Of a DNA stretch of 64,000 nt, positions 43,947 through 53,922 are shown in pieces. Positions within the stretch are counted from its first letter, which is position 1; the number at the start of each line of letters is the position of its first letter. Source of the stretch: Cytophagales bacterium (GTDB lineage Bacteria; Bacteroidota; Bacteroidia; Cytophagales; UBA9547); the NCBI GenBank assembly GCA_013297755.1, contig JAAFIH010000001.1, positions 1-64,000 of the forward strand. Direction: 5' to 3'. The position numbers were made by a program, and so were the translations under genes. The notes under the pieces were generated by a model. That model worked only from the letters and a program-made list of their open reading frames with translations. It did no database searches and was not told where the DNA came from.

Positions 43947-44020
43947 TATTGATTATTGATTATTGATTATTGATTATTGATTATTGATTATTGATTATTG
44001 ATTATTGATTATTGATTATT
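43947..44020. repeat. 7-bp microsatellite, 10x TATTGAT
   Basis: Ten perfect copies of TATTGAT from 43,947 to 44,016 plus TATT. On the opposite strand this is the ATCAATA heptamer of the 2,181-2,236 array, shifted in phase. The first repeat base directly follows the ATG (read on the minus strand) of the unknown membrane protein. Confidence 0.95.
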
Positions 44021-44090
44021 ACAATTTTATTTTTATTAAAAAAATATTACATTTAATTTAATTAAATTTATGGCTAATTCAAATTAACAA

Positions 44091-44125
44091 TTAACCATTA
44101 ACCATTAACCATTAACCATTAACCA
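44091..44125. repeat. 7-bp microsatellite, 5x TTAACCA, overlapping the murE stop
   Basis: Five perfect copies of TTAACCA, with a degenerate TTAACAA before them. The murE stop codon (44,112-44,114) lies inside the array, and the last repeat copies encode the C-terminal residues MVNG. Confidence 0.95.
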
Positions 44126-45575
44126 TTAGAAAAGCATTTTCAACCTCTTCTCTATCGTCAAAATGTTGTTTAACGCCTTTTATTTCCTGGTAATTTTCGT
44201 GTCCTTTGCCAGCAATTAAGATAATATCGCCACTTTGAGCCTGATTTACCGCATGTTGTATGGCGGCATGCCTATCAGCAATGGTGGAGTATTTTTTAAA
44301 ATATTGGCCTTCAATTCCAGTTTTCATTTGTTCTAAAATTGAGTTAGGATCTTCGTTTCGTGGGTTATCAGAAGTTAAGATAACTTTATCAGCATATTGG
44401 CAGGCAATATTGGCCATGATGGGTCGTTTGGCGGCATCTCTATTGCCCCCACACCCAACAATGCAATATACAGTTTCGTTTCTCGTTCGTAAGTTTTGTA
44501 TGGTTTTTAATACATTTTCGAGTGCATCAGGCGAGTGAGCATAGTCTACAATGGCCACAACCCCATTTTTCGAGAGTATAGTCTCAAAGCGACCTTTTGC
44601 ACCAGATACAGCTGAGAGTGCTTCTAAAACTTTTTCTTTATTTTCGCCCAACAATACTGCTGTAGCATATACACCAAGTAAGTTATAGGCATTAAACTCG
44701 CCAATAAGTTTAAACCAAATATTGATATTATCTATTTGCATTTCTAATCCTTGCAAACCACAAGAAAGTAATTTTCCTTTAAATTCTGCAGCTTGTTTTA
44801 AAGCAAAAGTATGATTTGTAGCTTTAGAATTTTGAAGCATCACAAGCCCCCGTTTATCATCTATATTGGATAAAGCAAAAGCTGAGGTTGGTAAGTTGTC
44901 AAACAATTTTTTCTTGGCTTTAATGTAAGCATCAAATGTGCCATGATAGTCTAAATGGTCGTGGGTAATGTTGGTAAAAACGGCTCCATCAATGCTAATT
45001 CCAGAAATTCTATCTTGGTCTATGGCATGGCTACTGGCTTCCATAAAACAATGTGTACAACCTGCTAAGACCATTTTGTGCATCAAAAAATTCATCTGAA
45101 CAGCATCTGGAGTAGTGTGAGTGGCCTCTACTATTGTGCCATTGATAAGATTTTGGACGGTAGACAACATACCCACTTTATAACCCAGTTTTCGGAATAA
45201 ATTATACAATAAAGTAACATTGGTGGTTTTTCCATTTGTGCCAGTAATGGCCACTACTTTGAGATTTTGGGATGGATTTTGGTAATAATTTGAGGCCATT
45301 ATACCAAGAGCTGCTGCTGCATTCTCGACTTGTATAAAAGTAATATTTTGATTTTCTGCTTCTGGTAATATCTCACAAACAACTGCCACTGCACCATTGT
45401 AGATAGCTTTTGAAATAAATTCATGTCCATCTACATTTGTGCCTCTGGTGGCCACAAAAAGTGATTTTTGATTTACTTTTCGGGAATCAAATTGTATATC
45501 CTTGATTTCGATTTGGGTATTTCCAAAAATAGAAATTGTTTTTATTTTAGTAATAATACTTGATAGTAATTGCAT
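44112..45575 (-). CDS. murE: UDP-N-acetylmuramoyl-L-alanyl-D-glutamate--2,6-diaminopimelate ligase
   Basis: 487 residues. It adds meso-diaminopimelate to the peptidoglycan precursor in the cytoplasm. The ATP-binding loop AITGTNGKTT is at 109-118. HTTPDAVQMNF, MEASSHAIDQDRISG and TNITHDHLDYHG are standard Mur ligase blocks. The DNPRNEDP motif (about 404-411) is the signature for meso-DAP specificity. mraY, murF and other dcw genes are not adjacent, so murE is outside the usual cluster in this genome. Its last four residues (MVNG) and stop are encoded by a heptamer repeat array. Confidence 0.96.
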   Translation of the reverse strand: MQLLSSIITKIKTISIFGNTQIEIKDIQFDSRKVNQKSLFVATRGTNVDGHEFISKAIYNGAVAVVCEILPEAENQNITFIQVENAAAALGIMASNYYQNPSQNLKVVAITGTNGKTTNVTLLYNLFRKLGYKVGMLSTVQNLINGTIVEATHTTPDAVQMNFLMHKMVLAGCTHCFMEASSHAIDQDRISGISIDGAVFTNITHDHLDYHGTFDAYIKAKKKLFDNLPTSAFALSNIDDKRGLVMLQNSKATNHTFALKQAAEFKGKLLSCGLQGLEMQIDNINIWFKLIGEFNAYNLLGVYATAVLLGENKEKVLEALSAVSGAKGRFETILSKNGVVAIVDYAHSPDALENVLKTIQNLRTRNETVYCIVGCGGNRDAAKRPIMANIACQYADKVILTSDNPRNEDPNSILEQMKTGIEGQYFKKYSTIADRHAAIQHAVNQAQSGDIILIAGKGHENYQEIKGVKQHFDDREEVENAFLMVNG

Positions 45576-45735
45576 TGTTAAGAAAAATAGATTTATTATT
45601 TACTTGCTTTTTGGAATTTTTAATTCATAACAAAGCAAATATATTCTAAATTCATAAAAATCAATATAATTTTAAAATTTATATCTTAATATACTATTTT
45701 ATATTTTAGATTTGTCAAAAAACATTTTTAATACC

Positions 45736-47454
45736 ATGCTCAATATTGATATATATTCAAAATTGCAAAGAAATTTTGTAAGTCATAATTTTAAAATCGA
45801 AAACTGGGAAACTTTAGTGCCTTATTTTAATCAACTTTTGGATAGAAATTTAGACTCTCCAGAGGCTCTACATCAATGGATGTTGGATAAATCAGAACTT
45901 GAAAGTATTATTGAAGAGGAATCTGGTTGGCGATACATTCTTATGAGTTGCGACACTGCCAATGAAGAAAAACAAAAAGACTATAACTTTTTTATTACAG
46001 AAATAGAACCACATATTCAACCAATTAGTAATAAACTTGACAAAAAACTACTTAATTGCTCCTACAAAAATAGCCTTAGTTCTACAGCTGAAAAAATGAT
46101 AGTAAAGACTGTAGAAAATGCTGAAAAGATATTTAGAGAAGAGAATATTCCCATTTTTACAGAAATGCAACAAGCCCAAGTAAAATATGGTGCTACCGTT
46201 GGTGGATTGATGGCAAATATTGATGGAGAAGAGATGACGCTTCCCAAAGCGAGTAACTTTATGTTTAATCCTAACCGAAAAGTAAGAGAAAATGCTTATT
46301 TTGAAATTCAAAAACAAAGATTATCAGTAAAAAATACTCTTGATGATTTGTTTGATAATTTGATAAAAATGCGTCATAAAATAGCTATAAATGCAGGTTT
46401 TGACAATTATCGAGATTATATGTTTGTGGCCATGAACAGGTTTGATTACACCCCAAAAGACTGTTTTAAGTTTCATGAGGCTATAGAATCTCAAGTGTTG
46501 CCTATTGTAAACAAAATTACTGAAAACAGAAAAAAAGCCCTTGATGTGGCCTCGCTAAAACCCTGGGATTTGAGTGTGGATACTCAAAATAGACCAGCCT
46601 TAAAAGCATTTGATACTGGAAATGATTTGATTAAAAAAACGATTCAAAATTTTAATCAATTACATCCTTTTATAGGAAAATGTGTTGCAGAAATGCAAAA
46701 CATGGGCCATTTGGATGTAGAATCACGTAAAGGAAAAGCACCTGGTGGCTACAATTATCCTTTGTATGAAACAGGAGTGCCTTTTATTTTTATGAATGCC
46801 ACTGGAAATGTGCGAGATTTGGTAACAATGGTACACGAAGGTGGCCATGCTTTGCACTCTATTCTTACCAAAGATTTGGCTCTGGTAAACTACAAAAATT
46901 TAACTTCTGAAGTAGCAGAACTTGCCTCTATGTCTATGGAGCTGATGTCTATGGAATATTGGGATGTGTTTTTTGACAACAAAGAAGACTTGAAAAGAGC
47001 CAAAAAGGAACACCTAGAATCAATCATTGACACCCTGCCCTGGGTAGCAACCATAGATGCTTTTCAGCATTGGATTTACGAAAACCCAACCCATACCAGA
47101 GAAGAACGAACCAAAAAATGGAACGAAATTCATTCTAGGTTTTCGTCTACGCACATCGATTGGAGCGATTTGCAAATCAATAAATCTAATATTTGGCAAA
47201 AACAACTACACCTTTTTGAAGTTCCATTTTATTATATAGAATATGGAATGGCACAGTTGGGAGCTATTGCTGTTTGGAAAAACTTTAAAGAAAATAAACA
47301 AAATGGTCTAGAATCTTACATGCAAGCATTATCACTTGGATATACAGAAAGTATTGGCAAAATATATGAAACAGCCCAAGTAAAATTTGATTTTTCAAAA
47401 GAATATATCCATTCATTGATGGCATTTGTGCAATCAGAGTTGGATAATTTATGA
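45736..47454 (+). CDS. M3 family oligoendopeptidase (PepF-like)
   Basis: 572 residues from the ATG at 45,736; a TTG at 45,712 in the same frame would add eight residues. The zinc motif HExxH is HEGGH (about residue 367) in LVTMVHEGGHALHSIL, with the downstream Glu ligand in LTSEVAELASMSMELMSMEY. Oligoendopeptidases of this family degrade short peptides in the cytoplasm. Length is normal for the PepF-like M3B group. Divergent from murE. Confidence 0.94.
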   Translation: MLNIDIYSKLQRNFVSHNFKIENWETLVPYFNQLLDRNLDSPEALHQWMLDKSELESIIEEESGWRYILMSCDTANEEKQKDYNFFITEIEPHIQPISNKLDKKLLNCSYKNSLSSTAEKMIVKTVENAEKIFREENIPIFTEMQQAQVKYGATVGGLMANIDGEEMTLPKASNFMFNPNRKVRENAYFEIQKQRLSVKNTLDDLFDNLIKMRHKIAINAGFDNYRDYMFVAMNRFDYTPKDCFKFHEAIESQVLPIVNKITENRKKALDVASLKPWDLSVDTQNRPALKAFDTGNDLIKKTIQNFNQLHPFIGKCVAEMQNMGHLDVESRKGKAPGGYNYPLYETGVPFIFMNATGNVRDLVTMVHEGGHALHSILTKDLALVNYKNLTSEVAELASMSMELMSMEYWDVFFDNKEDLKRAKKEHLESIIDTLPWVATIDAFQHWIYENPTHTREERTKKWNEIHSRFSSTHIDWSDLQINKSNIWQKQLHLFEVPFYYIEYGMAQLGAIAVWKNFKENKQNGLESYMQALSLGYTESIGKIYETAQVKFDFSKEYIHSLMAFVQSELDNL

Positions 47455-47492
47455 TAGGGATATGAAATAAATATAAATCCACCACCCTCCAA

Positions 47493-48179
47493 ATGAAAAT
47501 GATTAAAGACTTTCTTTATTTACTTTTCCCAGAAAATTGTTTTGGATGCCAAGCAGTGTTGGTGGCGGGCGAAAAAACCATTTGCACTGGTTGCCAAATA
47601 AGATTACCCAAAACAAATCATTTTATAAACCATGAAAATGACCTTAAAATTAGGTTTTATGGTAGAGTTAATTTCAAATATGCTATTGCCATGCTACACT
47701 ACTCCAAGCATGGCATAGTGCAGCAATTATTACGAAATCTAAAATATAAAAATGCACCTGAAATAGGATATTTTCTAGGCAATTTGGCTGCCAGCGAAAT
47801 GCAATATTATGGTATAAACTATGGATTTGAAACCATAATACCAGTACCATTGCACAAAAAAAGACACAAATTGCGAGGATACAATCAAGCAGAGGCTTTT
47901 GCAAAACCCATAGCCGATAAATTAAATATTGTACTTGACATAGATAGCATAGAACGAAAAGTGGCCAATCAATCGCAAACAAAATTTTCGGGTTTGGCAC
48001 GTTGGCAAAATGTAAAAGATATATTTTTTGTAAATAATCATGTAAATATTCAAAACAAAAATGTACTTTTAGTAGATGATGTAGTAACCACTGGTGCTAC
48101 CATCGAATCTTTGATAGAGGAAGTATTAAAATGTAATCCCAAAAGTATCAGCTTGATTACCATAGCTGATGCCAGCTAA
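47493..48179 (+). CDS. ComF family protein (phosphoribosyltransferase fold)
   Basis: 228 residues. The N-terminal zinc-knuckle-like CFGCQAVL...CTGC (about 15-35) and the C-terminal PRTase loop VLLVDDVVTTGATIESL (about 191-207) define the ComF family. EAFAKPIADKL and RGYNQAEAFA are also typical. In naturally competent bacteria ComF supports inward movement of transforming DNA; elsewhere its role is uncertain. No other com genes are visible. The next gene overlaps or closely follows its stop. Confidence 0.92.
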   Translation: MKMIKDFLYLLFPENCFGCQAVLVAGEKTICTGCQIRLPKTNHFINHENDLKIRFYGRVNFKYAIAMLHYSKHGIVQQLLRNLKYKNAPEIGYFLGNLAASEMQYYGINYGFETIIPVPLHKKRHKLRGYNQAEAFAKPIADKLNIVLDIDSIERKVANQSQTKFSGLARWQNVKDIFFVNNHVNIQNKNVLLVDDVVTTGATIESLIEEVLKCNPKSISLITIADAS

Positions 48180-48183
48180 GAAA

Positions 48184-50232
48184 ATGAGCATAGATAGAAA
48201 AACAAAAATTCAGCGTATTTACCTTTGTTTATGCTTAGGTGCTTTGATGGCTTATTTTTCGATGATTTTTTTTAGTATTCACAATGCTAAATTATATACC
48301 CACTTAAACTCTTATAATTTTTTTGTTAATACTTTTTTAGCTTTATTTACAGTAAGTATTTTTAATTTTTACAAAATTACCATTGGCTCGTTTGATGGCG
48401 AAGGGTTTAATGATTTGCTCTGGAAAGCATTTGTAACAGGAATTATAACCACAGCCATTTGCACTACTTTGTATCTATTTATAATATCCAATAGCTCTAT
48501 CGTCTATGGGTATATTTCTATATTTTATTACTTATTATATGTTTGTGCCATTGTTTACGTATGCCTTTTGTTTTTTGTATTTAAAAAAATGATATTGTAT
48601 CAAAAAACAAAAGAAACATCCAATTTTTGGCAAATATTTGAAATACTTTTATATATATGTATAATCATTAATTTTTTAAAAATTCCTACTTATGATATAC
48701 TCTTTCCATTGATATTAATCCCATTAATAGTGATGGGTTTGATACTAAGTTTGAATCTTGGATGGGTTGCCTATTTGAGTTATAAATTAAAAATAAAAGC
48801 AAGTATTTTTTTAAGTTTTATTCTTATTTTTTCTTGCATATTTATTTTCATTTTGTATCACTTTGATAGTTTTTCGAGTATTGGCACATCGCTATCTCAA
48901 AACATTTTTTTGATTTCATTATTGATATTTATTACTATTTATGCTTTGATTTCAGTATTGGTATTGTTGTTTAATTTGCCAACATCGTCTGTATTTGAGC
49001 AAAAATTTAGTGAAATATTGCAATTACAACGCATTAGCGGAAACTCTCAGTATGGCAAAACTGAATCAGAGGTATATGATATGTTGATGGATAGTTGTAT
49101 GGGAACTTTTTTGGCACAAACGGCTGTATTGGAGATTTTGAATAAAGAGGGCGAGATTACAGAAGTAGTTTTTCGTAATTTTAATGCCAATAATTTTTCG
49201 GAAATAAAAAAATTGATTCGTAAGAATAATCTTAAAATAAATGAAGAATATTTAATCATTGAAGACACCAGTAAACTTAACAAAACCAAAAATAGTGATT
49301 ACTTTGGTATTCAATCTTTTTTGGTTCTACCATTGCTAAATTTTGGCGAAAAACTGGGCAATATTTATATTTTTTCAGAACTTAAAAGTGCCTTTGAAAA
49401 AGAGATGATTGATATAGTTATTACTTATGTCAATCAAGCTAGTGCATCTATCAGTAATTATAGACTTTTGGCTCAGGAAGTAGAAAATGCACGATACAAA
49501 GAAGAGAGAGAAATTGCCAAAAAAGTAAAAAAACACCTTGTACCAGCACTTGAGATAGATAACGATGACTTAGAAATGGTGGCCGTAAGCAAAAGTGCTG
49601 ACGATGTTGGTGGCGATTTTTATGATTTTATTGCTATCAATTCTCATCAATATGCCATCATTATAGGAGATGTGTCAGGCAAAGGCACCACTGCTGCATT
49701 TAATATGGCTGCTATGAAAGGTATATTTCATAGTTTGATTCAAAATTTTACAGATTGCGAATCTTTTGCTAAACAAGCCAATCAGTCATTGTCATTTTGT
49801 TTAGAAAAATCTTCTTTTATTACTTTGTCGCTTTTTATTGTTGATACAAAAATTAATTATATTTCTCACTTTAGAGCAGGACATTGCCCCTCATTTTTAT
49901 TTCATTCTAAAAACCAAGAATGTATCAAGTTGATGCCCTCTGGCTTGGGTTTAGGTATTATAAGAAACGATAACTTTTTAGAACATCTCCAATCAGAAAT
50001 GTATGCTATAACCAATGGTGATATAATTTTTGCTTTTACTGATGGCATTGTAGAAGCCGAAAATGAAAACAAAATACCTTTTGGATATGATAAAATCGTT
50101 CAATTTTTATGTTCAAATTACCAAAAGCCATTGCCTAGTATGAAAAATGAGTTTGAAACTTTATTATTAAAATATTGTGGTTTAGATGCTCTAAACGATG
50201 ATTATACTTTTTTAATATTAAAAATTAAATAA
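48184..50232 (+). CDS. SpoIIE/PP2C-type serine phosphatase with membrane and GAF domains
   Basis: 682 residues from ATG 48,184; the ATG at 48,169 would overlap comF by 11 bp and give 687. About seven or eight membrane helices fill residues 1-270. A GAF-like domain follows (about 290-430, LAQTAVLEILNKEGEI, FLVLPLLNFGEKLGNIYIF). A linker helix containing EEREIAKKVKKHLVP leads to a SpoIIE phosphatase domain (about 455-682) with metal-binding Asp pairs in DDVGGDFYDF, IIGDVSGKGTTAAFNM and FAFTDGIVEAEN. It should dephosphorylate anti-sigma-factor antagonists or similar targets in response to membrane or ligand signals. No anti-sigma partner is adjacent. Confidence 0.9.
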   Translation: MSIDRKTKIQRIYLCLCLGALMAYFSMIFFSIHNAKLYTHLNSYNFFVNTFLALFTVSIFNFYKITIGSFDGEGFNDLLWKAFVTGIITTAICTTLYLFIISNSSIVYGYISIFYYLLYVCAIVYVCLLFFVFKKMILYQKTKETSNFWQIFEILLYICIIINFLKIPTYDILFPLILIPLIVMGLILSLNLGWVAYLSYKLKIKASIFLSFILIFSCIFIFILYHFDSFSSIGTSLSQNIFLISLLIFITIYALISVLVLLFNLPTSSVFEQKFSEILQLQRISGNSQYGKTESEVYDMLMDSCMGTFLAQTAVLEILNKEGEITEVVFRNFNANNFSEIKKLIRKNNLKINEEYLIIEDTSKLNKTKNSDYFGIQSFLVLPLLNFGEKLGNIYIFSELKSAFEKEMIDIVITYVNQASASISNYRLLAQEVENARYKEEREIAKKVKKHLVPALEIDNDDLEMVAVSKSADDVGGDFYDFIAINSHQYAIIIGDVSGKGTTAAFNMAAMKGIFHSLIQNFTDCESFAKQANQSLSFCLEKSSFITLSLFIVDTKINYISHFRAGHCPSFLFHSKNQECIKLMPSGLGLGIIRNDNFLEHLQSEMYAITNGDIIFAFTDGIVEAENENKIPFGYDKIVQFLCSNYQKPLPSMKNEFETLLLKYCGLDALNDDYTFLILKIK

Positions 50233-50318
50233 ATTTCAATAAAAAATAAACTTACAAATATGTTTATAAATTAAAACTTCAATAGTTTTGAATAAAATAA
50301 GATATAAACAATACAAAA

Positions 50319-51149
50319 ATGAAACAGTATAGATTAAACAGGCTTTTCAATGCTAATTCTAACAAGTGCTTTGATGTGGCCATAGACCATGGTTTTTTTA
50401 ATGAACATTCATTTTTACAAAGCATCGAAAATATAGAAAAAGCAATAAAAGTAATTGTAGAGGCCAACCCAGATGCTGTACAGCTAACCACAGGCCAAGC
50501 AAGATATTTGCAAAGTATCCCAGGCAAACAAAAACCAGCGTTGGTTTTACGTACTGATGTAGCCAATGTATATGGCACTTCGTTGCTTTCGACCTCGTTT
50601 TCGTTGATGCTCGAAGATTGTGTAGAGCAGGCCGTGAGGTTGGATGCCGCTTGTATGTGTGTCAATCTTTTTCAAATACCAGGTGCCCCTGAGGTTACCA
50701 AAGAGTGTGTTCAAAATATTTTGAAACTAAAACCACTTTCTGAAAAATATAGTATGCCTATGATGGTAGAGCCTCTTGTATTCAGACCAAATTCAGAAAA
50801 AGGTGGGTATATGGTCAATGGTGATTTGAAACAAATATTACCATTGGTACGTCAGGCTGTTGAGCTAGGTGCTGATATTATCAAAGCTGATCCATGTGAT
50901 AACGTAAAAGAATATCACAAAGTTGTAGAGATAGCTGGTACTATTCCTGTGCTTGTGCGTGGTGGTGGTCGTGCATCTGACGAGGAGATTTTGGATCGTA
51001 CAGAAGAGCTAATGAAACAAGGTGTAGCTGGTATTGTATATGGTCGTAATATTATCCAACATCCAAAACCTACTGCTATCGTAAAGGCTTTGATGGAAAT
51101 GGTGCATCATAATATTTCGGCAAAAGAGGCCATAAAATATTTAAAATAG
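50319..51149 (+). CDS. Class I fructose-bisphosphate aldolase family (DhnA/FbaB or DeoC/LacD-like)
   Basis: 276 residues. A TIM-barrel aldolase with the Schiff-base Lys at residue 189 (GADIIKADPCDN) and the phosphate-binding GTIPVLVRGGGRASDEEIL. The N-terminal CFDVAIDHGFFNEHSF and ANPDAVQLTTGQARYL suit the DhnA-type class I aldolases. It probably cleaves fructose-1,6-bisphosphate or a related phospho-sugar, but the substrate is not certain. Its stop is followed by a strong terminator shared with the convergent beta-mannosidase gene. Confidence 0.85.
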   Translation: MKQYRLNRLFNANSNKCFDVAIDHGFFNEHSFLQSIENIEKAIKVIVEANPDAVQLTTGQARYLQSIPGKQKPALVLRTDVANVYGTSLLSTSFSLMLEDCVEQAVRLDAACMCVNLFQIPGAPEVTKECVQNILKLKPLSEKYSMPMMVEPLVFRPNSEKGGYMVNGDLKQILPLVRQAVELGADIIKADPCDNVKEYHKVVEIAGTIPVLVRGGGRASDEEILDRTEELMKQGVAGIVYGRNIIQHPKPTAIVKALMEMVHHNISAKEAIKYLK

Positions 51150-51160
51150 TAAAGATTATT

Positions 51161-51196
51161 ACTAAAAGTTGGTCTTAAAAATGGCCAACTTTTAGT
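51161..51196. terminator. Bidirectional terminator between aldolase and beta-mannosidase genes
   Basis: ACTAAAAGTTGG (51,161-51,172) and CCAACTTTTAGT (51,185-51,196) form a perfect 12-bp stem. It lies 12 bp after the aldolase stop and 12 bp before the beta-mannosidase stop. Confidence 0.75.
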
Positions 51197-51207
51197 CATA
51201 TAATAAA

Positions 51208-53820
51208 CTAAATATCAGCCAATGATTTTAGTTTTAAATTATTTTCAAAATCAGCTTGAGTGGCTTCTGTCTTACAATGAACTACTACTGGTGTATTTGG
51301 CAGCATATCTAAGTAATTGTCATCAAAAAACACTTCAATTTGGTCATTTTTTATGTAAAGTGATTTTACAAAAACATCTGATTGCAATGTAATATCAAAT
51401 CCAGTTTTGGTTTTGGTTATAGACTTTGTAATAGTTGGTTTGTCAAATGTAATGTTTTTTGGCACATCCAAAAGCATTGTGTTATCTGCAAATATTTCGC
51501 CTTTATTACTTTTCGCATATACATATAGTAATACATTTTTATTGATATTTTTGCCAATTAAAGCTAAAAAATCTTTGGTAATTGCTGTTGTGTTTTCGTT
51601 GGCAATGGCAGTAGATTTTACTTCTTCATTGGCAATAATATTACCTTTAAAATCCATTAACTTAAACCCTACTATCAAATCTGTGTCTAATATTTTGTCA
51701 GATAATATACTAATACTTAGGTTATTAAGATTTAATTTAGGTAATATTATTAAATCTTGATATGCTTTTTTTACAGCGTAGTGAGCTGCTTTCCATCTAA
51801 AGTAATAATCAATAGAAGACCACGAAATTGTGGGCCAGCAATCGTTGAGTTGCCAATACATACTGCCCCAGCAATAAGGTTTTTGGCTTCTATGGGCTTG
51901 TATAAGTGTTTTTAAGCCATCGGCTTGCACAAGTTGGCTTAGATACAAAAAATTATCAAAAGTGGTTGGCGATTTGTAATACATTTTGATATAAGCCAAA
52001 ACCATATCGTTACCATTGATTACATTGCCAGAGCTATCTTTTCCTATCCAGGGCATAACGCTTCTTTGTTTGTAATCAAACAATTTTGCATCGTAAGTTG
52101 TATCATTTGGAGTCGAAAAGGCTTTGATAGTTTTGATTTCAGGGTAAGATTGTAGGCCATATTCGCTTACAAAACGCTGTTTTATGGGTGCCACTTGTTC
52201 AAATGTTGTTTTGCTAAACCAAACTGTCCAGTTGTGTACATCACCAGAAGTAGGCGTTTGGCGTTTATCAAATTCATATCCTCCAGAGGGCGAACTTGGC
52301 CAATAAGCACGTGTGCTGTCGTATTTTTGAATAGTTTTTGGTATTAATCCATAAAAAATTTTATTATAAGTAAGCATCAAATCAGTAGAATCACTGGGTT
52401 TTAGGTTATATTTTTTTTGCAAACCCCAGTCAAACCAAGCTACCATATTTTCATTATTGCCACACCAAAGAGCCAAACTTGGATGCTGGCGAAGGCGTTT
52501 TACATTATATTCAAATTCATTTTTTAGATTTAATAGATGAGCAGTATCACCTGGAGACATGCTACAAGCAAACATAAAATCTTGCCATACCAAAAGGCCA
52601 TTTTTATCGCATAAATCATAAAATTCATCGTTTTCGTAGATTCCACCACCCCAAACTCTTAGCATATTCATATTGGCATCTTTGGCAGCTGCTATTGTTT
52701 TTTGGTATCTTTCAGAAGTTACATCAGTAAGGATATTATCTCCTGGAATATAATTAGCTCCCTTTATAAATACATCAAGTCCATTGACTCTAAATTTGAA
52801 TAAATTACCTACAGAATCAGGGGTTTGCACAAGTTCTATGGTTCGTACACCTACATTTTTGGTAATTTCATTGGATGGTTTATTGTGTAAAAATAGTTTT
52901 GCTGATATGGCATAGAGTGGTTGCTCGCCAAGCCCATTGGGCCACCAAAGTTTTGCATTATTGATGTCAATATTTAATTTTATGGTATTTACTCCTTTTT
53001 TAAGAAAAATTTTCCTTGAATTAACAACCCTTTGCTCAATAGAAACTTGAATCATGGCTTCCGTTCGCTTAGCAGAAATAATTTCTATTTGGGCATCAAA
53101 ATTTGCTTTAATTTTAGTAATACTTTTTTGTTCGTAATAAACATTAGCTATATGAGCCTCGTCCCAACCTTGTAAAACGATGGGCCTATAAACCCCAGCT
53201 GTAACAATACGTGGCCCCCAATCCCAACCATAATGATAGGGAGCTTTTCGGGTAAAAACACTGGTTTTTTTGTCATCAGCGGCCAATTCGTTTACTGCAG
53301 GCACTAAATATGGGCTTTTTTCTAATTTTTTCATTCCTACTTTAGTGGCCGACAAAAAAACGAGTTTTATGCTATTCTTACCTTTATGAAAATGTTTCTT
53401 GCATGGTATTTTGTGTTCTACAAACATATTGTCGGCTTTATAAACCATTAAATCATTGATATAAATATCGCAATAGGTATCAAGTCCCTTAAAAATTAAG
53501 TCCAAATGATGTTTTTCAAACAACTCTTGGGTAATATCGATGGTTGATTGATATATCCAACTTTTATTTTCTATTGCTATGGCGGCTTTTTCGTTATCGA
53601 GCAAAAGTGGATTAGGTAACAAATGATTTGCTACTAAATCGCTATGTACTGTACCAGGGATTTTGGCAGGAAGCCAGTCGTTGTTGGTGCTATCTTCCCT
53701 AAAAGTCCAATCTTGGTCTATATAGACTTCTTTGTAGGTAGCTATTTTTTCTTCATTTTTGAATATAAATGGGAAAAAAATTGAACCAAAAATTAATACT
53801 ACAAATATAATGTATCGCAT
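51208..53820 (-). CDS. Beta-mannosidase, glycoside hydrolase family 2
   Basis: 870 residues. A signal peptide (MRYIIFVVLIFGSIFFPFI) directs it to the periplasm. The GH2 N-terminal sugar-binding domain (IPGTVHSDLVAN, GLDTYCDIYIND, RKAPYHYGWDWGPRI) is followed by an Ig-like domain and the TIM barrel. Landmarks are MLRVWGGGIYENDEFYDLCD, WCGNNENMVAWFDWG (acid/base Glu near residue 454) and RFVSEYGLQSYPE (nucleophile Glu near 552). It should release terminal beta-mannose from mannans or N-glycan-type substrates. No SusC/SusD pair is nearby, so this is not a classical polysaccharide utilisation locus. Confidence 0.94.
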   Translation of the reverse strand: MRYIIFVVLIFGSIFFPFIFKNEEKIATYKEVYIDQDWTFREDSTNNDWLPAKIPGTVHSDLVANHLLPNPLLLDNEKAAIAIENKSWIYQSTIDITQELFEKHHLDLIFKGLDTYCDIYINDLMVYKADNMFVEHKIPCKKHFHKGKNSIKLVFLSATKVGMKKLEKSPYLVPAVNELAADDKKTSVFTRKAPYHYGWDWGPRIVTAGVYRPIVLQGWDEAHIANVYYEQKSITKIKANFDAQIEIISAKRTEAMIQVSIEQRVVNSRKIFLKKGVNTIKLNIDINNAKLWWPNGLGEQPLYAISAKLFLHNKPSNEITKNVGVRTIELVQTPDSVGNLFKFRVNGLDVFIKGANYIPGDNILTDVTSERYQKTIAAAKDANMNMLRVWGGGIYENDEFYDLCDKNGLLVWQDFMFACSMSPGDTAHLLNLKNEFEYNVKRLRQHPSLALWCGNNENMVAWFDWGLQKKYNLKPSDSTDLMLTYNKIFYGLIPKTIQKYDSTRAYWPSSPSGGYEFDKRQTPTSGDVHNWTVWFSKTTFEQVAPIKQRFVSEYGLQSYPEIKTIKAFSTPNDTTYDAKLFDYKQRSVMPWIGKDSSGNVINGNDMVLAYIKMYYKSPTTFDNFLYLSQLVQADGLKTLIQAHRSQKPYCWGSMYWQLNDCWPTISWSSIDYYFRWKAAHYAVKKAYQDLIILPKLNLNNLSISILSDKILDTDLIVGFKLMDFKGNIIANEEVKSTAIANENTTAITKDFLALIGKNINKNVLLYVYAKSNKGEIFADNTMLLDVPKNITFDKPTITKSITKTKTGFDITLQSDVFVKSLYIKNDQIEVFFDDNYLDMLPNTPVVVHCKTEATQADFENNLKLKSLADI

Positions 53821-53922
53821 AAACTTAATTTATTGATAAAAATAACGAAATTATACTATAATAGGTTGTTAAATGTTAAAATTAATTATTTGTAGCTTTT
53901 AATATTTGTAAAAAAGTTCTAT

